Shown one piece after another: positions 16,446 through 23,870 of a stretch of 37,305 nt of DNA. This stretch comes from DASVDE01 sp036381235 (lineage in GTDB: Bacteria; Actinomycetota; Thermoleophilia; Solirubrobacterales; 70-9), in contig DASVDE010000021.1 in the NCBI GenBank assembly GCA_036381235.1, positions 1 to 37,305 on the forward strand, read 5' to 3'. How positions within the stretch are numbered: position 1 is the first letter of the stretch; each line of letters opens with the position of its first letter. Both the position numbers and the translations under genes were made by a program. Under the pieces are notes generated by a model. That model made no database searches and was not told the origin of the DNA. It saw nothing but the letters and a program-made list of their open reading frames with translations.

Positions 16446-16490
16446 CCCGGAGGGGTGCCGGAGTGGTTGAACGGGGCGGTCTCGAAAACC
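16446..16490 (+). pseudogene. attL: 5' half of tRNA-Ser(CGA), disrupted by the island
   Basis: The first 42 bases of a tRNA-Ser (from GGAGGGGTGCCGGAG at 16449 through the anticodon loop CTCGAAA) are identical to the complete tRNA at 22255, with three further identical bases upstream. After AAAACC the sequence diverges and no variable arm, T arm or acceptor 3' strand follows, so it cannot make a tRNA. TAGAAT at 16430, 13 bases upstream, may be the original -10 box. Confidence 0.9.
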
Positions 16491-16570
16491 ATTCCTCCGT
16501 TGTGGCGCAGGGCATCACTTAGCCCGCCTTCCCAACACCCGGGGCAAACCCCCTGCACGCGCCCACCTTT

Positions 16571-16610
16571 GTCGATTGAGACAATCGACGTGTCTGGCCG
16601 AGTTCAGACA
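16571..16610. repeat. Two adjacent small inverted repeats beside attL
   Basis: GTCGATTG-aga-CAATCGAC (16571-16589, perfect 8-bp arms) is followed by TGTCTG-8 nt-CAGACA (16591-16610). They lie in the 228-bp non-coding stretch between attL and the integrase gene, where arm-type binding sites for the integrase or an excision factor would be expected. Function is inferred from position. Confidence 0.5.
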
Positions 16611-16718
16611 AGTCAGGCCCAAGGTCCGCAAACCCCGCTGTGAAGCCGATTCTCCCGATCTCGCTTCGATCGCTCAAAGTGCTTCCAATTGCCGCGCTTC
16701 AGAGCTAAATGTGTTGGC

Positions 16719-17924
16719 ATGGCAAGGCGAGCAAGGCCCGAGGGCATCGTCATTCGCCACGCCCGCGGTTGCGCTAGCGATCCTGAGCAGGGGAGCTGTA
16801 ATTGCCGCCCTGGCTATCAGGCCCAGGTCTACTCGGCGGCTGAACGGCGCACGATCAGAAGGACGTTTCGAAGCCTGACTGAGGCCCGCGCCTGGCATGC
16901 GGAAACCAAGGCCGCCCTCGAGCGCGGAGCGCTCCGGGCCCCCTCGCGCCAGACCCTCGAGCAGGCTGCAAAGGACTGGGTGAAGGCAGCAAAGGCAGGC
17001 GTAGTCAGGACCCGCTCAGGCGATCCATATAAGCCCGGCGCCCTGCGCGGCTATGAACAGGCGCTATCGGCCAGGATCGTCCCCCGCTTTGGCCACCTGA
17101 AGACCTCTGGTCTTCACCGAAACGCTGTCCAGGACCTAGTCGATGAGATGCTCGCCGAGGGCCTTGCCCCGAGCACGGTCAGAAACGCGATCCTCCCGCT
17201 TCGGGCGATCTATCGGCGGCTCACCGCTCGCAACGAGGTGGCGGTGAACCCGACCCTCGGGCTCTCCCTGCCGGCGATCCGCGAGCGCCGCGACCGGGTA
17301 GCTCGTCCCGGGGAGGCGAGGGCGCTGCTCGAGGCGCTCCCACAAGCTGATCGCCCACCCTGGGCGACGGCCCTCTACGCCGGTCTTCGCCGCGGCGAGC
17401 TGCGCGCCCTGCGCTGGTGCGATGTGGACTTCGAAGCGGGCCTGATCCGGGTCGAGCGTGGCTGGGATCCCAAGGAAAGGCCGATCGAGCCCAAGAGCCG
17501 CGCAGGCAAGCGCCGGGTGCCGCTGGCCAAGCCGCTTCGCGTCCACCTCGTAGCTCATCGCCTGCGCTCCGAGGGAGCGCCCGAGGATCTTGTCTTCCGC
17601 GGCCGTGGCGGTAAGCCGCTCGCCCCAGATGCCCTGATCGAAAGGGCGCGCAAGACCTGGATGGCAGCAGAGCTTGAGCCGATTGGCCTTCACGAGTGCC
17701 GCCACACCTACGCCGCCTTCATGATCGCCGCCGGGGTCAACGCCAAAGCCCTCTCCTCCTACATGGGGCACTCGACGATCACGATGACCCTTGACCGCTA
17801 CGGACACCTAATGCCGGGCAACGAGGGTGAGGCGGCTGAGATGCTCGAGAAATACCTGGAATGCGAGGCCGCCGAATCGTCGCGAAGAGTCTCGGGCTGG
17901 CGTTTCGACGCGCGGAAGCCATGA
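16719..17924 (+). CDS. Tyrosine-type site-specific integrase
   Basis: 401 residues from ATG 16719; the open frame extends ten codons to a TTG but the ATG is preferred. Layout is the usual one for integrative elements: an N-terminal arm-binding region with a Cys-rich start, a SAM-like core-binding domain near residues 85-175, and a catalytic domain. Catalytic residues visible are Arg in YAGLRRGELRALRW near residue 227, HECRHTY near residue 327 (HxxR), and the nucleophile Tyr in TLDRYGH near residue 368. It sits next to attL and should catalyse integration at the tRNA-Ser repeat. No excisionase was recognised. Confidence 0.93.
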   Translation: MARRARPEGIVIRHARGCASDPEQGSCNCRPGYQAQVYSAAERRTIRRTFRSLTEARAWHAETKAALERGALRAPSRQTLEQAAKDWVKAAKAGVVRTRSGDPYKPGALRGYEQALSARIVPRFGHLKTSGLHRNAVQDLVDEMLAEGLAPSTVRNAILPLRAIYRRLTARNEVAVNPTLGLSLPAIRERRDRVARPGEARALLEALPQADRPPWATALYAGLRRGELRALRWCDVDFEAGLIRVERGWDPKERPIEPKSRAGKRRVPLAKPLRVHLVAHRLRSEGAPEDLVFRGRGGKPLAPDALIERARKTWMAAELEPIGLHECRHTYAAFMIAAGVNAKALSSYMGHSTITMTLDRYGHLMPGNEGEAAEMLEKYLECEAAESSRRVSGWRFDARKP

Positions 17925-17996
17925 AAGCCAGAGAAATCTGCCCCCACGATGACGAGTAAAGAGCTATCTCGATTTTCGGTTGTAATTGACCGGTTG

Positions 17997-18014
17997 ACGT
18001 CTTTAGTAAGACGT
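17997..18014. promoter_or_regulatory. Inverted repeat in the integrase-helicase gap
   Basis: ACGTCTT-tagt-AAGACGT, perfect 7-bp arms, overlaps a TTGACG that resembles a -35 hexamer (17994). I could not find a convincing -10 at normal spacing. The surrounding 204 bases (17925-18128) hold no gene and are among the most A+T-rich of the window. It may be an operator for the cargo operon or part of an integrase terminator. Confidence 0.4.
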
Positions 18015-18128
18015 GATTGGCAACAGAAAAACTGGTTTGCTAGCACCCGAGAAGTGCAAATACCAACCTCGGCACTACCATTGTTCGCGGGAGGCGACGG
18101 GAGTTAGCTCGCACGTCGAACGAGGCGA

Positions 18129-19547
18129 ATGACAACAGTCGAGGACGCAATCGACACCGTCGCCGCGCTGCCAGCGCCAGTTGGCGCGCAGAAAGACGTG
18201 CTGGCATTGGCAGCCAATGGTCACGCCGTCGTTCTCGGAACGGCGGGGTCGGGGAAGACCACGATGGCGGTGTTGAGGGCCTTGCACCTTTCAGACAAGA
18301 CCTGCAGCCATTTCGGGAAAACGCTTCTGGTTACCTACAACAAATCACTGCTGGCCTATCTGGAGCACATGTTGCCCGCCGGCATCTATGACCTCGAGGT
18401 GCGTAATTTTCATAAGTTCGCCCGGGGGTACCTGAACTCTCGCGGCAGGATGACCGGTAACTGCATTCTCGGACCAGATCGAAAACGAACACTCATTCTC
18501 GCTGCGGTCGAGGCAATCCGAGCCACGCGCGGCGATTCTGTCCTCGAGAAACCCGACGATTTCTTCTTGTCTGAGCTTACCTGGATTGCCCAAAACGGAT
18601 ACCAGGATCGGGATGCCTATTTGAGCGCCAACCGCGCTGGCCGCGGAGTCGCGCTTCCGGAAGGGAGCCGTTCGACCGTATGGGAGGTACGGGACGTCTA
18701 CTTGAGGCTCCGCGATAAGGAGGGCAAGACATACGATTGGGATGATCTCGCCTCCGAAGTTGTCGCCGAGCTTGAAAGAGACGATGGGGATCGGCTCTAT
18801 CGCCACGTAGTTATCGACGAAGGGCAGGACTTTTCCCCCGAGATGCTGCGGTCGCTCGCTTTGGCAATTCGAGATGAGGGATGTTTGACGTTTTTTGGCG
18901 ACGTTGCACAGCAGATTTACGGTCGCGACGTGTCGTGGCGAGCGGCCGGTCTGAATGTTCCGAAAGTCTGGGAGTTCACCAAGAACTACCGGAACTCGCC
19001 GCAGATCGCGAAGCTCGCATTGGCGATCGCCGATATGCCCTACTACGCAGAGCAGGTCGACATGGTCGCCCCCGACGAGTTTGCTGATGCTGGCCCGCCT
19101 CCTACAGTGGTCAAGCTAGAGAACCGCGAAGCCCAGGATGCGTTCGTAGTCGAGCAGGCGAAGGTGCTCGGACGGGTCGGTACAGTCGGAGTTCTTTGCC
19201 GCCGCGGCAGTGACGCTCGCAGGATTGCTCAGAGGCTAAAGGGGGTTCAGTACCTGCACCCCAAGATGCCCCCTTGGCGTCCGGAAGGAATTTCCATTGG
19301 CAACGTGCACGCGGCCAAGGGCTACGAATTTCAATCTGTGATCCTCGTCGGTCTGTCCGACGACTACTGGCCCGATCCGATGGCGATCGCTTCCGACGGG
19401 ACAGAGGAGGCGACCGCCATCGACGGGCGCCTTCTGTACGTCGGGGTCTCGCGAGCGCGACAGAACTTGATCGTTACGACCACCTCGGGCCTCACCAAGC
19501 TGATGCCCGAGAACGATGGCCTATGGCTCGAGCAGACGAAGAGCTGA
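18129..19547 (+). CDS. Compact UvrD/Rep-like superfamily I helicase/ATPase
   Basis: 472 residues. All core SF1 motifs can be read in order: Walker A LGTAGSGKTTMAV near residue 36, DEGQDFS (motif II) near 230, FGDVAQQIYG (III) near 256, NYRNSPQIAK (IV) near 288, NVHAAKGYEF (V) near 395 and LLYVGVSRAR (VI) near 437. The length leaves little room for the large 1B/2B insertions of housekeeping UvrD, so this is a reduced form as seen in defence and mobile-element loci. It is the first cargo gene; its 3' end overlaps the DarT-like gene by 25 bases, so the products are probably made together. A role in detecting or exposing single-stranded DNA for the partner toxin is inference. Confidence 0.88.
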   Translation: MTTVEDAIDTVAALPAPVGAQKDVLALAANGHAVVLGTAGSGKTTMAVLRALHLSDKTCSHFGKTLLVTYNKSLLAYLEHMLPAGIYDLEVRNFHKFARGYLNSRGRMTGNCILGPDRKRTLILAAVEAIRATRGDSVLEKPDDFFLSELTWIAQNGYQDRDAYLSANRAGRGVALPEGSRSTVWEVRDVYLRLRDKEGKTYDWDDLASEVVAELERDDGDRLYRHVVIDEGQDFSPEMLRSLALAIRDEGCLTFFGDVAQQIYGRDVSWRAAGLNVPKVWEFTKNYRNSPQIAKLALAIADMPYYAEQVDMVAPDEFADAGPPPTVVKLENREAQDAFVVEQAKVLGRVGTVGVLCRRGSDARRIAQRLKGVQYLHPKMPPWRPEGISIGNVHAAKGYEFQSVILVGLSDDYWPDPMAIASDGTEEATAIDGRLLYVGVSRARQNLIVTTTSGLTKLMPENDGLWLEQTKS

Positions 19548-20233
19548 TCCGTGCAGAGGTTGAGCGGCGGAAAATCACCCGCCTCTGCCATCTAACCCCT
19601 GTTCGGAACCTGCTTCAGATAGCTACCGGGCGTGGCCTGCAATCCGTCAGCGAGCTTGAGCAGGATCGAGCAGCGTTTGATCAGCAGGACCTCGAGCGCT
19701 ATGACAACCACCCCGATCACATCTCGTGCTCGATTGAGTATCCAAACGTCTGGTATTTGCAGCAGCGGCTCCGCCAGGCAACGTCGCTTCAGAAACTGTT
19801 TCCAAACTGGGTCTGCCTCCTTATCGACCCGAGCCACTTATGGGCTCCGTCAACGGAATTCTCTCCGCGAAATGCCTCGGCGCAGGGTGGCGCCTTGCTT
19901 AAGCCCGGCTATAAGGCGTTCATGGAGCTTTACGCTGACGAGGTCTCTGGCGCCCGTGGGAAGTCTTGGGGACGCGGCTTAAAGCCAGAATCCTGTCCGA
20001 CTGACGACCAAGCTGAGGTGATGATCCACAAGCGGGTTCCGCTTCAGGATGCGGGCACCATAGTCTTTGCCGACGAGGCTCGAGCAGCAGACAACCTTGG
20101 CGCGCTGCGCCTCTTGGGAGTCCCTGCCGAGGCGTTCGATTATGTAATCGCTCCCGCGTTCTTCGAAACAAATTTGAGCAGTGTCTTGAGATCGGGGGGC
20201 AAACCGCTAGAAACTCCCTGGACCCCCGAATAA
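19523..20233 (+). CDS. DarT-like (DUF4433) ADP-ribosyltransferase, putative DNA-modifying toxin
   Basis: 236 residues from ATG 19523, the first Met that gives a DarT-sized protein; it overlaps the helicase stop by 25 bases. The family pattern is clear: KITRLCHLTPVRNLLQI with the NAD-site His at residue 23, then HISCSIEYPNVWYL near residue 70, the FSPRNASAQGG segment with its Arg near residue 116, and TDDQAEVMI with the catalytic Glu at residue 165. DarT enzymes transfer ADP-ribose from NAD+ to bases in single-stranded DNA, blocking replication; I cannot tell whether this member targets thymidine or guanosine. All the catalytic residues I can identify are present. The next gene, an ADP-ribosylglycohydrolase, overlaps the stop by one base (TAATG) and is the likely antidote. 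Confidence 0.87.
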   Translation: MARADEELIRAEVERRKITRLCHLTPVRNLLQIATGRGLQSVSELEQDRAAFDQQDLERYDNHPDHISCSIEYPNVWYLQQRLRQATSLQKLFPNWVCLLIDPSHLWAPSTEFSPRNASAQGGALLKPGYKAFMELYADEVSGARGKSWGRGLKPESCPTDDQAEVMIHKRVPLQDAGTIVFADEARAADNLGALRLLGVPAEAFDYVIAPAFFETNLSSVLRSGGKPLETPWTPE

Positions 20234-22032
20234 TGTCGACAACGACTGACTCAATCGCGCAGGAAAGATCGAAGGCCGCATTCATGGCGGCGGCGATCGG
20301 TGATGCGCTGGGGTGGCCGATGGAGGATCGGGGAAATCGGGTCGGCGGAACCGCGCGGGTGAAACCAGCCCCTCGTTTTGTTTCCTGGACGCGGCGAGAA
20401 GGTGGGGCCTTCGGCGCCCACGAGCAATCAATCGCGGCAGGGACATATTCCGATGACACGCAACTGCTGCTGGCAGTTGGCCGCAGCCGACTCCGCGGTC
20501 CCGATTGGTTTCGCCATTTCGTCGAGGCCGAGCTTCCCGTTTGGCTTCTCTATGAGCGCGGCGGTGGCGGTGCCCTCAAGCGTTCTGCGCGCTGCTGGTC
20601 GGCACGGCGGGCGCCTTGGAATCTTGATCAGAAACGCGAGTCGGTCGAAGCCTATTTCGATGCTGGTGGCAACGGAGCTGCGATGCGTTGCTTGCCACAT
20701 GTCTTGATCGATCACGAGACCAAGCGCTTTGACCAGATTGCCAAGTACTTGGATGCCGATTGCCTATCGACCCACGGCCACCCCCGCGCCCTGGTGGGCT
20801 CGCGGGTCTTGTCTTGGGGCATCTGGTGGACCTTGAGTCGCACTTCGAGCCTGGAATACGGAGAGTTGCTTGAGCGCACGATCGATGCTGCCCCTGAATG
20901 GGCGGAGACTCCTCGACCCCCCGCCGAATGGACTGACGCGATGAAAGACGTGTCTCCACGGTGGCTTGAAGAATGGGATGGGGCTGTGAAAGAGATGCTC
21001 CGATATCTCTCGGCTGCCCGTAGTGGTTTGGCTCACGGTGCAGTCGCAGTGGACAGCGAGACTCTCGCGGAGATCGGCATGTTCGGCCGCGAGCGAGGGG
21101 CTGGAACAGTCTCTGCTGCCGCGGCTATTTTCCTGGCGTCCCGATACACTTCTCAGCCACTCCAGGGTCTTCTCTCAGCCGCTTTCCTGCGAAACACCGA
21201 CAGCGACACAGTGGCCTCAATGACCGGCGCACTGTTGGGGGCCCTCGCTGGCCCAGACTGGCTCGGCGAACTCACTCGACAGATCCAAGACTCCAGGTAT
21301 CTTGAGGAAATGGCGGAGTGGCTGGCAACAGGAAGAGGCCCAGAAGCCCCGAGCCTTGAATGGCAGCCGTCGATACGAACTCGTCTCTACAGGGACCTTG
21401 AGGTGTCGGCTCCGGGCGACCGGATTGAGTTGCCAATCTTTGGCTCCGCCGCGATCACTCAGATCGAGGATCACGAGACCAAATCTCTGAGTAACTTCAT
21501 CCGGAGTTGGTCGTTCGAGACAGAACTCGGCCAGTCGCTGATTATTAAGAGATACGACAAGGGGAAGGAAGGCACTCCTCGGTGGCGGGGCCGCTACTTC
21601 ACCGAGAAATCCAAAGGTTCGGATGGGTCTGTCGCCAAAGACCGCGCTCGCCAAACAGCGTTGCCTCGCAGACGAGTGGGTCTCGTGCGAGAGGTCGGGG
21701 ACCTTGCCACTTCGTGTCGGTTCTATGAGGGAATAGTTGGCTTGAAACGCGAGCGTGCGACCAAGACAACAGTCAGCTTCGGGTGGCTCGTCCTCGAACT
21801 TCGCGATGACGTTCGGGGTGGCCAATTGTCCTTGCCGAGCGAGAGAGAGTTAGCGGAATCGCGCCAGTCAATCCGGATCTACGTGGACGCACGAGATATC
21901 GACAGGCGTCACGAAGAAGTCAAGGATTTTGGCTTGCAGGCAGGCCAACTTGAAAGGGACCCCAGAGGAAGCAGATTCCGCTGCGCTGACCCCGACGGCT
22001 ACGTTGTTGAGTTCCGCAGTCACGGGGGCTAA
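20233..22032 (+). CDS. ADP-ribosylglycohydrolase (DraG/ARH type) fused to a VOC/glyoxalase-like domain, putative antitoxin
   Basis: 599 residues with two recognisable parts. Residues 10-345 are a DraG/ARH-type ADP-ribosylglycohydrolase: AIGDALGWPMED near 21, the metal motif TYSDDTQLLLA near 72, GGNGAAMRCLPH near 150, THGHPRAL near 178, and the second metal motif RNTDSDTVASMTGALLGAL near 319. All expected acidic metal ligands are there, so the enzyme should be active. Residues 345-480 match nothing I recognise. Residues 485-599 resemble a single VOC (glyoxalase/bleomycin-resistance) module, from VGLVREVGDLATSCRFYEGI to FRCADPDGYVVEFR. One-base overlap with the DarT-like gene implies coupled synthesis. 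Removal of ADP-ribose placed by DarT is the natural hypothesis; the VOC part could bind DNA adducts, a ligand or a partner. Confidence 0.87.
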   Translation: MSTTTDSIAQERSKAAFMAAAIGDALGWPMEDRGNRVGGTARVKPAPRFVSWTRREGGAFGAHEQSIAAGTYSDDTQLLLAVGRSRLRGPDWFRHFVEAELPVWLLYERGGGGALKRSARCWSARRAPWNLDQKRESVEAYFDAGGNGAAMRCLPHVLIDHETKRFDQIAKYLDADCLSTHGHPRALVGSRVLSWGIWWTLSRTSSLEYGELLERTIDAAPEWAETPRPPAEWTDAMKDVSPRWLEEWDGAVKEMLRYLSAARSGLAHGAVAVDSETLAEIGMFGRERGAGTVSAAAAIFLASRYTSQPLQGLLSAAFLRNTDSDTVASMTGALLGALAGPDWLGELTRQIQDSRYLEEMAEWLATGRGPEAPSLEWQPSIRTRLYRDLEVSAPGDRIELPIFGSAAITQIEDHETKSLSNFIRSWSFETELGQSLIIKRYDKGKEGTPRWRGRYFTEKSKGSDGSVAKDRARQTALPRRRVGLVREVGDLATSCRFYEGIVGLKRERATKTTVSFGWLVLELRDDVRGGQLSLPSERELAESRQSIRIYVDARDIDRRHEEVKDFGLQAGQLERDPRGSRFRCADPDGYVVEFRSHGG

Positions 22033-22254
22033 GCCACCGAAGTTCGTCTCTCACTGGCCGATGGTAAATCGCTGGATTCACGGCCTTAGGTTGCTGCTTC
22101 CCACGCAAGGGCGTATTTTAAGAGGCTGGCCGTGGCGGTCAACTCTCCGTCCTGCGAACAATACGGCAGCTACTGCGATGCGAGCCAGCGGACTTGGGAG
22201 AGCGTTCATCGCACGTTTTGAGCTTCCTCGCTAGCATCGAGGCCGTGCTGCCCC
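22033..22254. other. Island right-end non-coding segment carrying a probable tRNA promoter
   Basis: No gene is seen. TAGCAT at 22232, followed by CGAGG, resembles the TAGAATCGGG stretch upstream of the left tRNA stump (16430) and lies 17 bases before the tRNA. It may be the element-borne promoter that now drives the rebuilt tRNA-Ser. No clear -35 was found. Confidence 0.4.
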
Positions 22255-22296
22255 GGAGGGGTGCCGGAGTGGTTGAACGGGGCGGTCTCGAAAACC
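22252..22296 (+). repeat. attR: right 45-bp direct repeat of the island
   Basis: Identical over 45 bases to 16446-16490. The repeat starts three bases before the mature tRNA 5' end and stops in the 3' side of the anticodon stem, so recombination took place in the 5' half of the tRNA gene and the element supplies that half. Confidence 0.88.
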
Positions 22297-22343
22297 GTTG
22301 GCCGTCGTAAGGCGGCTCGTGGGTTCGAATCCCACCCCCTCCG
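22255..22343 (+). tRNA. tRNA-Ser (anticodon CGA), rebuilt at the island's right end
   Basis: 89-nt class II tRNA. Acceptor GGAGGGG pairs with CCCCTCC, discriminator G. Anticodon loop CTCGAAA gives anticodon CGA (reads UCG), with stem GCGGT/ACCGT including one G-U pair. The long variable arm and T loop GGTTCGAATCC are present. CCA is not encoded. Its 5' half comes from the mobile element and its 3' half from the chromosome. Confidence 0.95.
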
Positions 22344-22392
22344 CTTGCAGAGCCGTTTGTTCAGTCGTTGCTAGGACTTCCCAGGCGAAACT

Positions 22393-23181
22393 TCAGGCCA
22401 GCAGGCGCCCGCCGTCGACGACGATCTGGGTTCCGGTCATGTAGCTGGCGAGATCGGAGGCGAGGAACAGGGCTGTGCGCCCGATGTCGTCGGGATCTCC
22501 CATCCTCCCCATCGGGATCATCGCCTCGAAGGCCTTCAGGTTCTCGTCGTCGATGTCACCAACACCGGGGGTCTTGATCCCGCCCGGGGCGATCGCGTTC
22601 ACCGCGATGTCATGCGCGGCGAGCTCGAGGGCGACGTTTTTCGTGAAGCCCCAGGCGCCGTGCTTGGAGGCGTCGTAGTGGGCCAAGCCGACCATCGACG
22701 GGTGCAACGCGTCGATCGAGGTGATGTTGACGATTCGGCCGCCCCTGCCCTGGGCGATCATCCGCGCCGATACGGCTTTCGTGCAGAGGAACAGGCCGGT
22801 CAGGTTGACGTCGATCACGCGTTTGAACGTCTCCAGGTCGAGCTCGCTGAGCGGCAGCATCGGGAAGATTCCCGCGTTGTTGACGAGGATGTCGACGCCG
22901 CCGAAGGCCTCGATCGCGGCATCAACCATGCCCGAGACGCTCTCGGGATCGCTGACGTCGCAGCGCAGAGCAAGGGCACTGTCCGCTCGCCCGGCCTGTA
23001 GGGCCTCGGCCGCGTCCTCGGCGGCGGCGGGATCCAGGTCTGCGACGACGACCCTCGCCCCCGCTTCGTGCAGGCGGCGGGCGATGCCGAGCCCGATTCC
23101 CATCGCGCCACCGGTGACGATCGCCGTTCGGCCGGCGAGGTCGATCAGCTGCGGTAGCGGTGTAGTCAGTGGCGTGGCGAT
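22393..23181 (-). CDS. SDR-family NAD(P)-dependent oxidoreductase (start codon unusual)
   Basis: Classical short-chain dehydrogenase/reductase. TGGAMGIGLGIARRL is the Rossmann glycine motif, NNAG lies near the middle, and the catalytic Ser (NITSID), Tyr and Lys (YDASK) are in place; the end reads GTQIVVDGGRLLA. The first ATG, at 23103, falls inside the Rossmann motif and would delete strand beta-1 and its first glycines. The frame stays open and protein-like upstream (PLPQLIDLAGRTAIVTGGA), but has no ATG, GTG or TTG before the stop ending this frame. I extend to ATC 23181, six bases after AGGAGG; a CTG at 23169, in a CTGA overlap with a small upstream frame, is the other option. Substrate unknown; the NAD(P) choice is not decided. 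Confidence 0.85.
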   Translation of the reverse strand: MATPLTTPLPQLIDLAGRTAIVTGGAMGIGLGIARRLHEAGARVVVADLDPAAAEDAAEALQAGRADSALALRCDVSDPESVSGMVDAAIEAFGGVDILVNNAGIFPMLPLSELDLETFKRVIDVNLTGLFLCTKAVSARMIAQGRGGRIVNITSIDALHPSMVGLAHYDASKHGAWGFTKNVALELAAHDIAVNAIAPGGIKTPGVGDIDDENLKAFEAMIPMGRMGDPDDIGRTALFLASDLASYMTGTQIVVDGGRLLA

Positions 23182-23318
23182 AGTCGGCCTCCTCTCGCGT
23201 TAGGGCTGCAGCTCGAAATGGACGCCGAAGATGACGTCCCGATCAGCGCCAATCCGAGCAGTGCGGGGGCTGCGGTCAGCACGACGAAGAGAGGGGCCGG
23301 ACTCGTGGGCTTGTTCAT
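23166..23318 (-). CDS. Possible small membrane peptide upstream of the SDR gene
   Basis: A 50-codon frame from ATG 23318, MNKPTSPAPLFVVLTAAPALLG and on, with one hydrophobic span and a Ser-rich tail. Its TGA overlaps a CTG codon of the SDR frame (CTGA). No Shine-Dalgarno is evident at its own start. It may be a real leader or a chance frame in a spacer. Confidence 0.25.
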   Translation of the reverse strand: MNKPTSPAPLFVVLTAAPALLGLALIGTSSSASISSCSPNARGGRLSPRH

Positions 23319-23435
23319 GATGGTGAAGCTATGGAGCAGCCGGAGATGGGGCATCGGTACTCATCACCAGAGCCCCTCAGTAGTCGCTACGGAAGAGCTG
23401 AGGGAGTCGCTCGCTCGGCGCCGTTCGCGCAGGAA

Positions 23436-23735
23436 TCAGTAGACGCCGGCCAGCTCGCGCGCTTCGTCGACCTCGATATCGCCGGCGGAGACCTTGAAGC
23501 CCAACGTGTCGACGTAATCTTCTGCTCCGGCGCGGGTCTTCATCCGCGCCATCTCCGGGGTCACGCCGGCGTCGGCCAGATCGCGAGCCGCGCTTGGGTC
23601 ATAGCAGCGGGCGAGTAGCCACTCGTCTATCTCATGCGCCTCGAAGCCCGACTCCATCCAGGTTTCGGCGGCGTCTTCCGGATTGCCTCGGTGGGCGAAG
23701 TAGCCATGCCTCTCGATCACGTCGCGGATCGTCAT
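23436..23735 (-). CDS. Hypothetical protein
   Basis: 99 residues from ATG 23735 (MTIRDVIERHGYFAHRGNPED); a longer frame begins at a TTG. The sequence is acidic and mostly helical, with DPSAARDLADAGVTPEMARMKT resembling a small helical-bundle or helix-hairpin segment, and no membrane span or signal. It is divergent from the hsp20 gene across about 135 bases. I do not recognise the family. Confidence 0.65.
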   Translation of the reverse strand: MTIRDVIERHGYFAHRGNPEDAAETWMESGFEAHEIDEWLLARCYDPSAARDLADAGVTPEMARMKTRAGAEDYVDTLGFKVSAGDIEVDEARELAGVY

Positions 23736-23870
23736 TGGGCGATTGTCTGCCCCTGGGCGGTCCAATTCATCGGGGTATCTCTGCTTTCCGCTCGCGGGTT
23801 TACCCGGATGACAGAGGCTCTGAGGCGACCTAGATTCGATGAGAAGACCCCAAAAACGGAGGAGGCAAGC

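Larger units (their letters stand above)
16446..22296 (+). mobile_element. Integrated genomic island in tRNA-Ser(CGA)
   Basis: A 45-bp perfect direct repeat at both ends contains the 5' half of a tRNA-Ser(CGA) gene. The left copy is a tRNA stump and the right copy belongs to the complete tRNA. A tyrosine integrase lies just inside the left end. Cargo is a three-gene operon (helicase, DarT-like ADP-ribosyltransferase, ADP-ribosylglycohydrolase-VOC). The DNA between is visibly richer in A and T, with looser third-position usage, than its flanks. I see no replication, conjugation or phage structural gene, so it is either a small integrative element needing a helper or a decayed one. Confidence 0.88.

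Noticed and set aside
16449..16490. A functional tRNA at the left island end
   Set aside because: Sequence leaves the tRNA after the anticodon stem; no variable arm, T arm or acceptor 3' strand follows.
23736..23870. HAIR or CIRCE heat-shock operator before hsp20
   Set aside because: No CTTGAGT-N7-ACTCAAG or CIRCE-like inverted repeat found by eye.
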